NCBI RefSeq assembly: GCF_001483135.1
Contig: NZ_LNAL01000008.1
Location: 992,001 to 1,056,000 of the forward strand
Direction of reading: 5' to 3'
Length of the DNA: 64,000 nucleotides
Origin: Solirubrum puertoriconensis
GTDB lineage: Bacteria; Bacteroidota; Bacteroidia; Cytophagales; Hymenobacteraceae
Part shown: one piece after another, positions 14,865 through 24,525 of the stretch
Layout of the letters: each line of letters begins with the position of its first letter
How positions within the stretch are numbered: position 1 is the stretch's first letter
The notes under the pieces: generated by a model
The model's database searches: none
The model's input: the letters and a program-made list of their open reading frames with translations, nothing else
What the model was told of the DNA's origin: nothing
Position numbers and translations under genes: made by a program

Positions 14865-17339
14865 ATGCACGTTTCTACTCGATTTTTTTATTGGTTCAAC
14901 CAGCTATTACTCTTCAGCACGCTTGCGCTGTTGATGGGGCACATTGCTAACGCAAGCGCTGGCGGTATGCCTGGCGCCCAGGCAACAAGCAACACTACCT
15001 CGCTGGGGCAAGTGCTAAACCCCGATGGCTCGCTACGGGTGGGCGCCTCAGGTGCTTTCAACCCTACAGGCTACGGCTTACAATTAGCTTCGGATGGCCG
15101 CCCCGTATTTAAGCTGCTTGACGTAACCGGTGCCGGCGACGAACGGTGGGCCGATGGCTTCAGCCGACCCAATGCCAGCGGCAGCATTCACGCGGTTGCT
15201 GTAAGTGGCACCGATGTGTATGTGGGCGGTCAATTCACCAACATCGGCGGCATCGATGCCAACAACCTAGCCCGCTGGGATGGCAAGGCCTGGAGCCCAG
15301 TGGGGCAGGGTCTTAACGGCGCAGTAAACGCGCTGGTACTAAGCGGCAATACTCTATACGTAGGCGGCGCCTTTACGCAGGCCGGCGGCACGCCCGCCAA
15401 CCGCGTTGCCCGCTGGAATGGCACGGCCTGGGCCGCCCTAGGTAGCGGGGTAAACAACCCGGTGAATGCCTTGGTGGTAACTGGCTCGGATGTGTATGCC
15501 GGCGGGCAGTTCAGCGAGGCTGGCGGCAACTCGGCCAGCTACGTAGCCCGTTGGAACGGCACCGCCTGGAGCAGCCTGGGCACCGGCCTCAACGCCGATG
15601 TGAACGCGCTGGTCATCAGCGGCACCGATGTGTACGTAGCTGGCCGCTTTACCCAAGCTGGGGGAGCGTCGGCTAACTACGTAGCTCGCTGGAACGGCTC
15701 CGCCTGGAGCAGCTTGGGCACTGGCCTGAACAATACAGCCTATGCCCTAGGTATGTCCGGCTCCGAGGTGTACGTGGCAGGTGCTTTCACGCAGGCCAGC
15801 GGAAGCGCTGCCAACCGAGTAGCTAAGTGGGATGGTACTGCTTGGAGCGCCCTAGGTACGGGCCTCAACCAAAACGCCTATGCCCTGGTGGTAAGCGGCG
15901 CCGAGGTATACGTGGCCGGTATGTTTACGCAAGCCGGCGGGGCTGCTGCGCCTGGCTTGGCTAAGTGGAGCAACAACGCCTGGAGCACTGTAGGCACCGG
16001 CTTAGAGGCCGGGGAGTTGCGCGCCTTGGCGCTGGTAGGCACCGACGTGTACGCGGCCGGGCAATTCCCGATGGCCAACAGCGTAGCCAAGTACAGCGGT
16101 GGCAAATGGAGCCGCCTAGGCTCAGGCCTGAACGGCAGCATCAACGCCGTGGTGGTAAGCGGGACCGATGTGTACGTAGGCGGCGCCTTCAACGCGGCCG
16201 GAGGCGTAGCAGCCAACCGCATTGCGCGCTGGAACGGCACGGGCTGGAGCGCACTTGGCAACGGCCTCAACGGCGACGTGCAGGCCATTGCGGTTATCGG
16301 TACCGATGTGTACGTAGCTGGTAGCTTCACACAAGCGGGCTCCGTAGCAGCAGAAAACATAGCCCGGTGGGATGGCACCGCCTGGAGCGCTCTAGGTAGC
16401 GGCGTAAGCGGCACTGTGTACGCACTGCTCGCCAACGGCTCCGATTTATACGTGGGCGGCAGCTTCGCACAAGCTGGTGGTATTGCTGCGCCTAACTTGG
16501 CCAAGTGGAGCGGCAGCGCTTGGGCTGGTGTAGGCGGTGGCCTAAATAACACCGTGCGCGCCCTGGCCCTCAACCGCGGCGATGTGTACGCGGCGGGCTC
16601 CTTCACGCAAGCCGGTACCACGTCCGCCAACCGCGTAGCGCGGTGGAACGGTAGCACTTGGAGCGCCCTAGGTACCGGCTTCGATGGCAACGTTAATGCC
16701 TTGGCATTTGCCGGCAACACGCTCTACGTTGGCGGCTTCTTCGGCACGGCAGGCACAACCGCCGCCAGCAATATCGCCCGCTGGGATGGCACTATCTGGT
16801 CCGCCCTAGGTAGCGGCGTGAGCGGCACTGTAACGGCTATTGCCACCAATGGCTCCGATGTATACGCTGCTGGTGGCTTTGCGCAAGCGGGTGGCGCCAC
16901 AGCCTCCCGCATTGCCCGTTGGAACGGTACCGCCTGGAGCAGCCTGGGCACCGGCCTCAACGGCATTGTGCGGGCTCTAGCCGTTCGCCCCGCCAACCAG
17001 TTGGTAGCCGGCGGCGACTTTACCGAGCTTGGCGATGGTAGCAAGCTGTCGGCGCACATGGCCGTGTACGCTGCCGATGCTGCCGTTATTACCAGCACCC
17101 GCAAAGTGGCCACCAATATGGGGTTGTACCCCAATCCGGCCAAAACCTCGGCTACGCTATCGGTAGCGCCGACCGCTGCCAGCCGCCAAGTGCTGCTAAC
17201 TGATGCGCTGGGCCGCGAAGTGCGGCGGTTTACGTTGCCAGCCCGCTCCACCGAGTTACCGCTCGATTTGCACGGTTTACCCGCCGGCCTCTACCAAGTG
17301 CGCTGCGGCGACGTTGCTGGTCAGCTGCTGGTTGAGTAA
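14865..17339 (+). CDS. T9SS-exported repeat protein with many propeller blades
   Basis: An 824-residue exported protein. A hydrophobic signal segment (about residues 10-32) is followed by about 13-14 tandem units of ~43-46 residues with the pattern V-A-L-x-V-x-G-T-D-V-Y-V-G-G-x-F-T-Q-A-G-G then RWNGTAWSALGSGL. Such units form beta-propeller or kelch-like folds. The last ~75 residues (LYPNPAKTSATL ... GLYQVRCGDVAGQLLVE) are a type A T9SS sorting domain. It is probably displayed at or released from the cell surface. The near-identical repeats invite slippage and recombination, so copy number may vary between strains. The function is unknown. Confidence 0.88.
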   Translation: MHVSTRFFYWFNQLLLFSTLALLMGHIANASAGGMPGAQATSNTTSLGQVLNPDGSLRVGASGAFNPTGYGLQLASDGRPVFKLLDVTGAGDERWADGFSRPNASGSIHAVAVSGTDVYVGGQFTNIGGIDANNLARWDGKAWSPVGQGLNGAVNALVLSGNTLYVGGAFTQAGGTPANRVARWNGTAWAALGSGVNNPVNALVVTGSDVYAGGQFSEAGGNSASYVARWNGTAWSSLGTGLNADVNALVISGTDVYVAGRFTQAGGASANYVARWNGSAWSSLGTGLNNTAYALGMSGSEVYVAGAFTQASGSAANRVAKWDGTAWSALGTGLNQNAYALVVSGAEVYVAGMFTQAGGAAAPGLAKWSNNAWSTVGTGLEAGELRALALVGTDVYAAGQFPMANSVAKYSGGKWSRLGSGLNGSINAVVVSGTDVYVGGAFNAAGGVAANRIARWNGTGWSALGNGLNGDVQAIAVIGTDVYVAGSFTQAGSVAAENIARWDGTAWSALGSGVSGTVYALLANGSDLYVGGSFAQAGGIAAPNLAKWSGSAWAGVGGGLNNTVRALALNRGDVYAAGSFTQAGTTSANRVARWNGSTWSALGTGFDGNVNALAFAGNTLYVGGFFGTAGTTAASNIARWDGTIWSALGSGVSGTVTAIATNGSDVYAAGGFAQAGGATASRIARWNGTAWSSLGTGLNGIVRALAVRPANQLVAGGDFTELGDGSKLSAHMAVYAADAAVITSTRKVATNMGLYPNPAKTSATLSVAPTAASRQVLLTDALGREVRRFTLPARSTELPLDLHGLPAGLYQVRCGDVAGQLLVE

Positions 17340-17357
17340 CTTAAGATTGACATAAGC

Positions 17358-17391
17358 AAAAAGCCCCGCCATTGCTGTGGCGGGGCTTTTT
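17358..17391. terminator. Bidirectional terminator
   Basis: A 14-bp perfect stem AAAAAGCCCCGCCA / TGGCGGGGCTTTTT with a 6-base loop, between the convergent propeller and OmpA/PD40 genes. Confidence 0.88.
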
Positions 17392-17413
17392 ATTGCTCTT
17401 TAAAATAGTGGGC

Positions 17414-19477
17414 TTACTTACCCAATACCTTAAACTCGGTGCGGCGGTTGAGCGCCTGGCCTTGCTTAGTGGTATTGGGCGCCACGGGCTGCGTATCGCC
17501 GTAGCCGGCCGAGGTAAGGCGCGAAGCCGGTACACCTTTGCCGGTGAGGTAATCAACCACGGCTTTGGCGCGGCGCTGCGACAAATCCTGATTGTAAACC
17601 GCTTTGCCCACGTTGTCGGTGTGGCCTGAAATTTCGATGCGCAGCGAAGGGTATTCGGTGGTCATCAGCTGCACAATGCGCTCTAGTTCGGCGGTGCTTT
17701 CCTTGCGGAGGGTAGCTTTGTCGAAGTCGAAGAAGATGTTGTTGAGCACCACTTTGGCACCCACATCTAGCTTCTTCAGCGGAATGTCCTTTACTACTTC
17801 CGAGAAGGCCGCACCCGCGGGCAGGTCAAAGTTTTCGGAGTGGAACAGGTAACCTTCCTTCCGCACCACAATGCCGTAGTTCACGCCCGACGGCAGCGAC
17901 ACCAGGTAGCGGCCTGTGCTGGCATTGGAGCCGAAGGTGGCAATGTTCTGGTTCAGCGTATTATCAACCAGCTCGATGGTAGCATCAATTGGCTTCTTTG
18001 TGTCGGCATCGGTTACGGTACCTTTTAGGATGGTAACCTGCGCCGTAGCAATGGGCACGGCCGGGGCTAGCAGCGTTTGGCGCACGGGCGCTGCGCGCGA
18101 GGCCAGCAGCGGTTCTTCGGCCGATAGCACCGGGGGCTTTTCGGGACCTAGGAAGGTAATCATGTAAATATCGCGCGAGCCTTGCGAGTCGTCGCGCGAG
18201 GAGGCGTAGTAGCCGTGGCGGCCCGAGGCCGACAACACGAAGAACACGTCGTCGTCGGGGGTGTTGATGGGCCAGCCTAGGTTCTCGGGCTTGCTCCACT
18301 GCCCGTTCTGCCACACCGACTTGAAAGTGTCGAAGCCGCCCATGGAGTTGTGGCCCTGCGACGAGAAGTAAATCGTTTTGCCGTCGGGGTGCACGAAGAT
18401 GCCGTCCTCGTCGTAGGGCGTGTTGATAACCGACCCTAGGTTCTCGGCCTTGCCTTTGCCCTCGATGTCGATGCGCCAGATGTCGTGGCCGCCCCGGTTG
18501 CCCTCGCCACCGCCGTTGCTCACGAAGTACAGCATGCGGCCGTTAGGAGCGTAGGCCGCTGAGGGCTCGTGCGACTGACCACCATTTACGCGCCGACCTA
18601 GGGTTTGCGGCTTGCGCCACGTAGTACCCTGCAACTCTGCCTGGTGAATGTCGCCGCCGCTATCCTCAACGTAGGTAATGAGACGTTGGCCATCAGGCGC
18701 CAGGGCCACCACGGCATCGTGCCCTTTGGTGTTTACCGTTTCGCCTAGGTTGCGGGCTGGCTGCCACTTGCCATCAGCGCCTTTCACCGACTGCCAAATG
18801 TCTTCGAAGTAGCCGCCCGAGTCGGGGTCTTTGTCGTCGCCCACGCCGCCTTCGCGCCGCGAGGTAAACAGCAGCACCGATTCGTCGGCCGTGATTACCG
18901 GGCCGTAATCGGCAAACGGCGAGTTTACGGTAGCGCCTACGTTATCGATAAATGCCCGGGTGGCATTTTTCTGCAGCACCAAGCCCGATTCGCATTCCCG
19001 GATCTTCTTCTGAATGTCGTTCTGCAGGGCCGTGCTGTTCTTGGTGCCAGGCGCCGGCATAGCCGCCTTGTACTCGGCAATGGCTTCCTGCCAACGGGCA
19101 TTCAGGTGCAGGCCGCGGCCAATCATGTACCGAATGCGAGCATCCACTACCGCATCGAGCTTGTAGGCTTTTTGCAGGTAGGGCAGCGCTTTTGATTTGT
19201 ACGGCGAGTTGAGGTAGCAGTGCCCGATCTTGAAATTGAGCAGGGCGTTGTTGGGGTTGAGCTCTTGGGCAGCCAAGTAGTGCGGCAGGGCCTGCTCGAA
19301 GCGCGGTGGATCCGACTGGTACCACTCATCGCCTTGCTTCAGATCTTTCAGGGCGGTTTTCAGGCCGTCTTTGTTGTCCGAAAACTGATCCTTGGTAAAC
19401 TCTACGCTTTGTGCCGATGCCGAAAACGCCAGCATCAGGCCGGCCGTCAGGCCTAGGGTATAACGAAGCTTATGCAT
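17414..19477 (-). CDS. OmpA-family protein with TPR, PD40 and carboxypeptidase-like domains (PorE-like)
   Basis: A 687-residue envelope protein with signal peptide (LGLTAGLMLAFSASAQ). It has an N-terminal TPR region (about 30-160), PD40/WD-like propeller repeats (about 180-430, each around S-x-D-G-x-x-L-Y-F-x-S), a carboxypeptidase-regulatory-like domain (about 480-560: TVTDADTKKPIDATIEL) and a C-terminal OmpA domain that binds peptidoglycan (FFDFDKATLRKESTAELE, GHTDNVG, NRRTEF). This order is that of PorE, which links the T9SS trans-envelope complex to the cell wall. Many paralogues exist, so the exact role is an inference. It follows the TPR gene by 24 bp. Confidence 0.87.
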   Translation of the reverse strand: MHKLRYTLGLTAGLMLAFSASAQSVEFTKDQFSDNKDGLKTALKDLKQGDEWYQSDPPRFEQALPHYLAAQELNPNNALLNFKIGHCYLNSPYKSKALPYLQKAYKLDAVVDARIRYMIGRGLHLNARWQEAIAEYKAAMPAPGTKNSTALQNDIQKKIRECESGLVLQKNATRAFIDNVGATVNSPFADYGPVITADESVLLFTSRREGGVGDDKDPDSGGYFEDIWQSVKGADGKWQPARNLGETVNTKGHDAVVALAPDGQRLITYVEDSGGDIHQAELQGTTWRKPQTLGRRVNGGQSHEPSAAYAPNGRMLYFVSNGGGEGNRGGHDIWRIDIEGKGKAENLGSVINTPYDEDGIFVHPDGKTIYFSSQGHNSMGGFDTFKSVWQNGQWSKPENLGWPINTPDDDVFFVLSASGRHGYYASSRDDSQGSRDIYMITFLGPEKPPVLSAEEPLLASRAAPVRQTLLAPAVPIATAQVTILKGTVTDADTKKPIDATIELVDNTLNQNIATFGSNASTGRYLVSLPSGVNYGIVVRKEGYLFHSENFDLPAGAAFSEVVKDIPLKKLDVGAKVVLNNIFFDFDKATLRKESTAELERIVQLMTTEYPSLRIEISGHTDNVGKAVYNQDLSQRRAKAVVDYLTGKGVPASRLTSAGYGDTQPVAPNTTKQGQALNRRTEFKVLGK

Positions 19478-19501
19478 TGCTAGGTAGGGTAGAGGGCCTC
19501 G

Positions 19502-20557
19502 TTATTCGCAGCCCGAGGCAGCTGCGTAGCTGGTTCCGGATTCAAGCCCAAGCTCGGCCGCACGGCGCCAATCCTGGCAGGCACCGCCCGCATCGCGCAG
19601 CATTTCGCGCGCGTGGCCGCGGTTCAGGTAGGCCTCGGCGTACTGCGGGTTAATTTTCAGGGCCGCCGAAGCATCGTCGGCAGCGGCTTTGTAGTTCTCC
19701 TGCTTCAGGTAAGCGGCCGCGCGGTTGTTTAGCGCCAGAGCGTAATCGGGCTTCAGTTTGAGGGCGTGCGAAAGATCCTCGATGGCGCCTTTGTAATCCT
19801 TGGCTTCGTAGCGGGCGGTGCCGCGGCCTAGGTAGCCCACGGGGTCGTCGGAGCGGCGGCGCAGGTAGTCGTTGTAGTCGGCCAGGGCACCTTGCAGGTC
19901 CTTATTGCGGCGTTTGGCGGCCGCTCGGTTCAGCAGCGCCACGTGCAAATCGGGGTTGTGGCGCAGGGCCTCGGTGTAATCGTTAATGGCCGCGGCCATG
20001 TTGCCCAACTGGCGCTGGGTGCTGGCCCGGTCGTGCCAAGCGTAGGCGTACTTAGAGTCGACCTTGATAGCCTGGGTGAAGTCACCTAGGGCCGCTTGGT
20101 AGTCGCCTTTTTCGAAGCGCAGGGCGCCGCGGTCGTACCAGGCTACGGCGTAATCGGGTTTCAGCTCGGTTACCTTGCCGTAGTCTTTCTCCGCTTCGGC
20201 AGCTTGGCCTTGTGCCTGCTCGGCTTGGGCGCGGCCGTACCACGCCGTAAAGCTGTTCGGGTCGAGGCGAATGGCTTCGTTGTAATCCTGCACGGCCGGC
20301 GCATACTGCTTCAGCTCGTAGCGGGTAGCCGCACGGTTGTAGTAGGCCGGTGTAAAGTCCTTCTTCACCGACAGGGCTTTGTCGAAGTCCTGCAGAGCGG
20401 CCTGGTAACTCTTGTTATTGAATTTCGCGACGCCGCTATTGTAATATTTCTCGGCGAGCTGAGCAGGCGGTAGCGTAGAGGCCCGTACGGTATCGGTTTG
20501 AGCTTGGGCTGTAAACCCAGCTGCAAGCCCTCCAATTAAGAATAAAAATTGTTTCAT
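19502..20557 (-). CDS. Secreted tetratricopeptide-repeat protein
   Basis: A 351-residue protein with a signal peptide (FLFLIGGLAAGFTAQA) and about eight TPR units of 34 residues, each with the pattern Y-x-x-A-x-x-D-x-x-x-A-x-x-x-x-P-x-x-x-x-x-x-x-x-R (for example AVAWYDRGALRFEKGDYQAAL). TPRs mediate protein binding. It is co-transcribed with the PorE-like gene 24 bp downstream and may be its periplasmic partner, which is inferred from the operon only. Confidence 0.82.
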   Translation of the reverse strand: MKQFLFLIGGLAAGFTAQAQTDTVRASTLPPAQLAEKYYNSGVAKFNNKSYQAALQDFDKALSVKKDFTPAYYNRAATRYELKQYAPAVQDYNEAIRLDPNSFTAWYGRAQAEQAQGQAAEAEKDYGKVTELKPDYAVAWYDRGALRFEKGDYQAALGDFTQAIKVDSKYAYAWHDRASTQRQLGNMAAAINDYTEALRHNPDLHVALLNRAAAKRRNKDLQGALADYNDYLRRRSDDPVGYLGRGTARYEAKDYKGAIEDLSHALKLKPDYALALNNRAAAYLKQENYKAAADDASAALKINPQYAEAYLNRGHAREMLRDAGGACQDWRRAAELGLESGTSYAAASGCE

Positions 20558-20631
20558 CGGCGAGGAAGCTCCTTAGTGAATGGGCTATGGCTCGTCGAAA
20601 GTTATTGCATTTTCCCGTAGCAGCCGCAGAA

Positions 20632-20934
20632 TCAGACTATTTCTTTACCCAAGGCTGCTTGGGCCAGCGCCTGCCATTCTTCGGCTTCGGTGCCTGCAAA
20701 ACCAGTTCTGCCGGCCCTCCGGTACCAGTGTCCAGCGTTGCCTAGGTCGCCTTCGCGGCGGTGTAAATAAGCATGCAGCCAACAGAATAGCGGGTCGGCC
20801 TCGTCGCGCTGGGCAATGTCGTGGGCGCCGCTCCATTGGCCGTTGCGTTCCAGCCACAAAGCGCGCAGCAACAGGGGTAGGGTAGCGGGCGGCTGCTTGG
20901 CACCTAGGGTGGCTTCAAACTCCTGAAAAGTCAT
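20632..20934 (-). CDS. Small conserved-type hypothetical protein
   Basis: A 100-residue cytosolic protein without signal peptide, rich in Ala, Leu and Trp. It has helical, TPR/Sel1-like character (LLLRALWLERNGQWSGAHDIAQ, then DPLFCWLHAYLHRREGDLGNAGHWYRRAG). Similar ~100-residue proteins occur in several phyla without assigned function. It lies 75 bp upstream of the TPR gene on the same strand and may share its transcript. Confidence 0.68.
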   Translation of the reverse strand: MTFQEFEATLGAKQPPATLPLLLRALWLERNGQWSGAHDIAQRDEADPLFCWLHAYLHRREGDLGNAGHWYRRAGRTGFAGTEAEEWQALAQAALGKEIV

Positions 20935-20998
20935 AAGAGCACGAAGTTGGCGACTCGTGAAAACTTCTGGGTAGGTAGTATTGGTTATACACGCGGCC

Positions 20999-21025
20999 TT
21001 GCCAGCTGCAGTTTGCGTAGTTTTG
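20999..21025 (+). promoter_or_regulatory. Possible promoter of the bacilliredoxin gene
   Basis: TAGTTTTG at 21018-21025 matches TAnnTTTG exactly, 63 bp before the ATG. The nearest TTG (20999) is 16 bp upstream, shorter than the usual spacing. Confidence 0.4.
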
Positions 21026-21087
21026 CGCGGTGCAGCGGCTAAGTGGCCGGCGCATATTCTTTTCGTACCCCCAAGCCCTTGTCAATC

Positions 21088-21510
21088 ATGGCAATGTACC
21101 CCGAATACATGGTGGCTCCTATCCGCCAAGACCTCGTAGAGGCCGGTTTTGAGCAACTCATGACGCCCGAAGAAGTAGACTCAGCCCTCAGCACCCAAAC
21201 CGGCACCGTACTGGTGGCCGTAAACTCGGTGTGCGGCTGTGCGGCTGCCAAGGCTCGCCCCGCCCTCAAAATGGCGCTTTCGAGCTCCGATAAAAAACCC
21301 GCAAAGCTGGTAACGGTATTTGCCGGCATGGAAACCGAAGCCGTAGCCAAAGTGCGCGAGCACATGCTGCCGTACCCGCCCAGCAGCCCCAGCATTGCCC
21401 TGTTCAAAGACGGTGAGCTGGTACACATGATCGAGCGTTACCACATCGAAGGCAACGACCTAATGCGCATTGTGGACAACCTCCAGGGCGCTTTCGCCGA
21501 ATACTGCTAG
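21088..21510 (+). CDS. BrxA/BrxB-family bacilliredoxin
   Basis: A 140-residue thioredoxin-fold protein of the YphP/YqiW family. The motif SVCGCAAAKARP holds the Cys-Gly-Cys active site, used in Firmicutes to remove bacillithiol from proteins. Several Bacteroidota also make bacillithiol or related thiols, so a de-bacillithiolation role is plausible. The start is ATG 21088 (MAMYPEYMVAPIRQDL); a longer frame from 21043 adds a non-homologous leader. The protein ends with a further Cys. Confidence 0.88.
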   Translation: MAMYPEYMVAPIRQDLVEAGFEQLMTPEEVDSALSTQTGTVLVAVNSVCGCAAAKARPALKMALSSSDKKPAKLVTVFAGMETEAVAKVREHMLPYPPSSPSIALFKDGELVHMIERYHIEGNDLMRIVDNLQGAFAEYC

Positions 21511-21532
21511 TAGTAAAAGTTTTCATGCATCA

Positions 21533-21566
21533 AAAAAGCCCCGCTGCACCTGCCGCGGGGCTTTTT
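21533..21566. terminator. Terminator between bacilliredoxin and reductase genes
   Basis: A 12-bp stem AAAAAGCCCCGC / GCGGGGCTTTTT with a 10-base loop, placed between convergent genes. Confidence 0.85.
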
Positions 21567-21568
21567 GC

Positions 21569-22105
21569 TTACCTAGGCGGGTGGGCCTGCAAGCGGTAAT
21601 CGAGCATCAGCACGCCGTCGTCGTAGCGCGTTACGTTTTCCAGCAGCAGGTTTTGGGGCGGTGGTTGGTTCAGCAGCTTGATGCCTTTGCCCAGGAAAAC
21701 GGGTATCACGGCCAACATCAGGCGGTCGATCAGCCCGGCGGCGTTGAAGGAATCGATCAGCGCGCCGCCGCCTACCAGCCACGTGCGGCCTTCGGGTAAT
21801 TGCTGCGCCAACTGCTCCACCGAATCGGGCCACAGCCAGATGCGCGGATCGGCGGAGGTGGGCAGCGTGCGTTTGGAGCACACATAGGTATCGAGGTTTT
21901 TGTAGGGCCACTCGGGAAGGTTGAAGCCCAGCACCTGCTCGTAAGTGCGCGAGCCCATCACTACCGCTTTCAGGCCTTTCACAAATTCGGCGTAGCCGTA
22001 ATCCTGCCCCGAGTTTTCGTAGGGCTTGAGGAAATCCACGTTGCCGTCTTCGGCGGCGATGTAGCCGTCGAGACTGGCGGCGATGTACAGTACAACTTCA
22101 GGCAT
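21569..22105 (-). CDS. Dihydrofolate reductase/RibD C-terminal family protein
   Basis: A 178-residue cytosolic reductase-fold protein. The N-terminal VVLYIAASLDGYIA and LKAVVMGSRTYEQV, and later TWLVGGGALIDSF, are hallmarks of the DHFR-like RibD C-terminal domain that binds NADPH. Stand-alone members are of unknown substrate and are not expected to replace FolA. ATG 22105 is chosen because the protein then begins MPEVVLYIAAS, as in relatives. Confidence 0.86.
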   Translation of the reverse strand: MPEVVLYIAASLDGYIAAEDGNVDFLKPYENSGQDYGYAEFVKGLKAVVMGSRTYEQVLGFNLPEWPYKNLDTYVCSKRTLPTSADPRIWLWPDSVEQLAQQLPEGRTWLVGGGALIDSFNAAGLIDRLMLAVIPVFLGKGIKLLNQPPPQNLLLENVTRYDDGVLMLDYRLQAHPPR

Positions 22106-22142
22106 AGCTGAATATAGCAACCGCGCCCTAGGTGCAAAAACA

Positions 22143-22172
22143 AAACGCCCGCAACCAGAGCTGCGGGCGTTT
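22143..22172 (-). terminator. Terminator of recQ
   Basis: An 11-bp perfect stem AAACGCCCGCA / TGCGGGCGTTT downstream of the recQ stop. The minus-strand continuation is T-rich. Confidence 0.75.
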
Positions 22173-22213
22173 GGGTTCAGATTAGCTGATTGGCCTGAAC
22201 TAAGAAGGTGGAT

Positions 22214-24445
22214 TTAGTTAGCCACTTCGCTCAGGAACTTGATGCGCATCAGGCGCAGGTCTTCCTCGGTGTAGTCGTCGGTGCCCAGTTCCTTCAGCGC
22301 CACTGCAATGTTGTCGGTGGTGGCGCTCATAAAGTAATCGTAAATTTCGTCCTGGCGGTCTTGGTCGAGCACCGAGTCGATGTAGTAGTTCAAGTTGAGC
22401 TTGGTGCCCGAGTAGCAGATGTGCTCAATCTCCTCCATCAGTTCCCGCATGTCGATGCCCTTGGCGGAAGCAATTTCTTCCAGGTCCATCTTCTTATCGA
22501 TCTGCTGAATGATGTAGATTTTGATCTTCGACTTGTTAACGGCCGATTTTACTACCACATCGGCAGCCGTTACAATGTCGTTTTCCTCTACGTACTTTTT
22601 GATCAGCTCCAAGAACGGCGCGCCAAACTTCTGCGCTTTGCCTTGGCCTACGCCCGAAACGTGCGCCAGGTCTTCCATCTTCACCGGGAAGGTGGTGGCC
22701 ATTTCCTTCAGCGAAGGATCCTGGAACAGCACGTAGGGCGGCAATCCTTTTTGGGCAGCCAGCTTCTTGCGCAGGGCCTTCAGCATGTCGAAGAGCGCGG
22801 CGTCGTGGCCAGCCGATTGCTGCACTTCTTCCTTTTGCTCTTCCTGCTGCACTTCTTTCTCGTAGTCGTGGTCCTTCGAGAACTTGATCGAGTACGGCTC
22901 TAGCAAAAAGGCTTCGCCTTTCTCGGCCATTTTTACCACGCCAAAGTTCTCGATGTCCTTCTCCAGGAAGCTGGCAATCATGCACTGGCGGATAACCGAG
23001 TGCCAGAAGGGCATGTCGTGCTCGGCGCCTTTTCCATACACGGGCAGGCGGTCGTGGCCGTAGCTTTCCACGTGCGGGTTTTTCATGCCCGTGAGCACCG
23101 TAGTCAGGTGTTCGATGCCAAAGCGCTCCTCGGTTTGCTGCACGGCCTGCAAGGCTAGCTGCACGTAGTGCTTGGCTTCGAACTTCTCGCGTGGGTGCTT
23201 GCAGTTGTCGCAGAAACCGCAATCCTTCTCGTACACCTCGCCGAAGTAGTGCAGCAGCTGCTTGCGGCGGCATACGGCCGAATCGGCGTAGTTGGCCATT
23301 TCCTGCAGCAGCAGCTTGGAGTTGTCGCGCTCAGTTACGGGCTTGTCCTTGTTGAATTTCTCCAGCTTCACGATATCGTCGTAGCTGTAGAACATCAAGC
23401 AGTGGCCATCGAGGCCGTCGCGGCCGGCGCGGCCGGTTTCCTGGTAGTAGCCTTCAATGCTCTTCGGCGTGTCGTAGTGAATCACGAAGCGCACATCGGG
23501 CTTGTCGATGCCCATACCGAAGGCAATGGTGGCCACAATCACGTCGCACTCTTCGTTCAGGAACGCATCCTGGTTGTGCATGCGCGTCTGTGGGTCGAGG
23601 CCCGCGTGGTAAGGCAGGGCGCGCACGTCGTTTACGCGCAGCAGCTCGGCAATTTCTTCTACCTTTTTGCGGCTCAGGCAGTACACAATACCAGCCTGGC
23701 CTTTCTGCTGCTTCACAAACTGAATCAGCGCCTTCTTGGTCTGGTGCTTCGGCCGAACCTCGTAGTATAAGTTGGTGCGGTTGAACGACGACTTAAACAC
23801 CGAAGCGTCGTCCATCTGCAGGTTCTTCTGGATATCGAGCTGCACCTTGGGCGTGGCCGTTGCCGTGAGGGCAATGATCGGCACATCCACCCCAATGTTG
23901 TCGATGATGCCCCGGATGCGGCGGTATTCCGGCCGGAAATCGTGGCCCCACTCCGAAATACAGTGGGCTTCATCGATGGCTACAAACGAGATGGTTGCCT
24001 TTTGCAGGAAGTCGAGCGTTTCGTCCTTGGTCAGCGACTCGGGCGCTACGTACAGTAACTTCACGTCGCCGTTAATTACGTCGCGCTTCACCTTGTTGGC
24101 TTCGGTTTTGGTGAGCGTCGAGTTCATCACCTGCGCATTCACCCCGAAAGCATTGAGCTGGTCGACCTGGTTTTTCATCAGGGCGATAAGCGGCGAAATA
24201 ACGATGGCCGTACCCGGCAACACCAAAGCTGGCAGTTGGTAGCACAGCGACTTACCCGCGCCCGTGGGCATTATCACGAAGGTATTATGGCCTTCGATGA
24301 CGTTTTGGATGATGGCTTCCTGCGTACCTCGGAACTGACCGTAGCCAAAAACTTCCTTTAACTTGGCCTTCAAATCAGCCCCTAGGGGCTTGGCAGCCTT
24401 TTTAACGGGAGCCGTAAGTTCTGCTGTGTTTGCTGCTTCTGACAT
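22214..24445 (-). CDS. recQ: ATP-dependent DNA helicase RecQ
   Basis: A 743-residue 3'-5' DNA helicase for recombination repair. It shows Walker A (MPTGAGKS, Lys65), the DEAH box (AIDEAHCISEWGHDFRPEY), helicase motif VI (QETGRAGRDG), the RecQ zinc site (CRRKQLLHYFGE ... CGFCDNC), the RQC winged helix and an HRDC domain (about 540-620). A further ~120-residue helical extension follows, as in other Bacteroidota RecQ, which makes it longer than E. coli RecQ (about 610). It starts back to back with kdsD. Confidence 0.95.
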   Translation of the reverse strand: MSEAANTAELTAPVKKAAKPLGADLKAKLKEVFGYGQFRGTQEAIIQNVIEGHNTFVIMPTGAGKSLCYQLPALVLPGTAIVISPLIALMKNQVDQLNAFGVNAQVMNSTLTKTEANKVKRDVINGDVKLLYVAPESLTKDETLDFLQKATISFVAIDEAHCISEWGHDFRPEYRRIRGIIDNIGVDVPIIALTATATPKVQLDIQKNLQMDDASVFKSSFNRTNLYYEVRPKHQTKKALIQFVKQQKGQAGIVYCLSRKKVEEIAELLRVNDVRALPYHAGLDPQTRMHNQDAFLNEECDVIVATIAFGMGIDKPDVRFVIHYDTPKSIEGYYQETGRAGRDGLDGHCLMFYSYDDIVKLEKFNKDKPVTERDNSKLLLQEMANYADSAVCRRKQLLHYFGEVYEKDCGFCDNCKHPREKFEAKHYVQLALQAVQQTEERFGIEHLTTVLTGMKNPHVESYGHDRLPVYGKGAEHDMPFWHSVIRQCMIASFLEKDIENFGVVKMAEKGEAFLLEPYSIKFSKDHDYEKEVQQEEQKEEVQQSAGHDAALFDMLKALRKKLAAQKGLPPYVLFQDPSLKEMATTFPVKMEDLAHVSGVGQGKAQKFGAPFLELIKKYVEENDIVTAADVVVKSAVNKSKIKIYIIQQIDKKMDLEEIASAKGIDMRELMEEIEHICYSGTKLNLNYYIDSVLDQDRQDEIYDYFMSATTDNIAVALKELGTDDYTEEDLRLMRIKFLSEVAN

Positions 24446-24525
24446 CGTTCTTCCTCGCTGAGCAAAGGGGTAAACCGGGCGAAAACTACGTTCGGGCTTT
24501 ACTGCTCAATCTAGACAAATTTAGA

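Noticed and set aside
15180-17000. CRISPR-like or satellite repeats in the propeller gene
   Set aside because: The repeats are in-frame, diverged protein-coding units of about 130-138 bp, typical of propeller blades.
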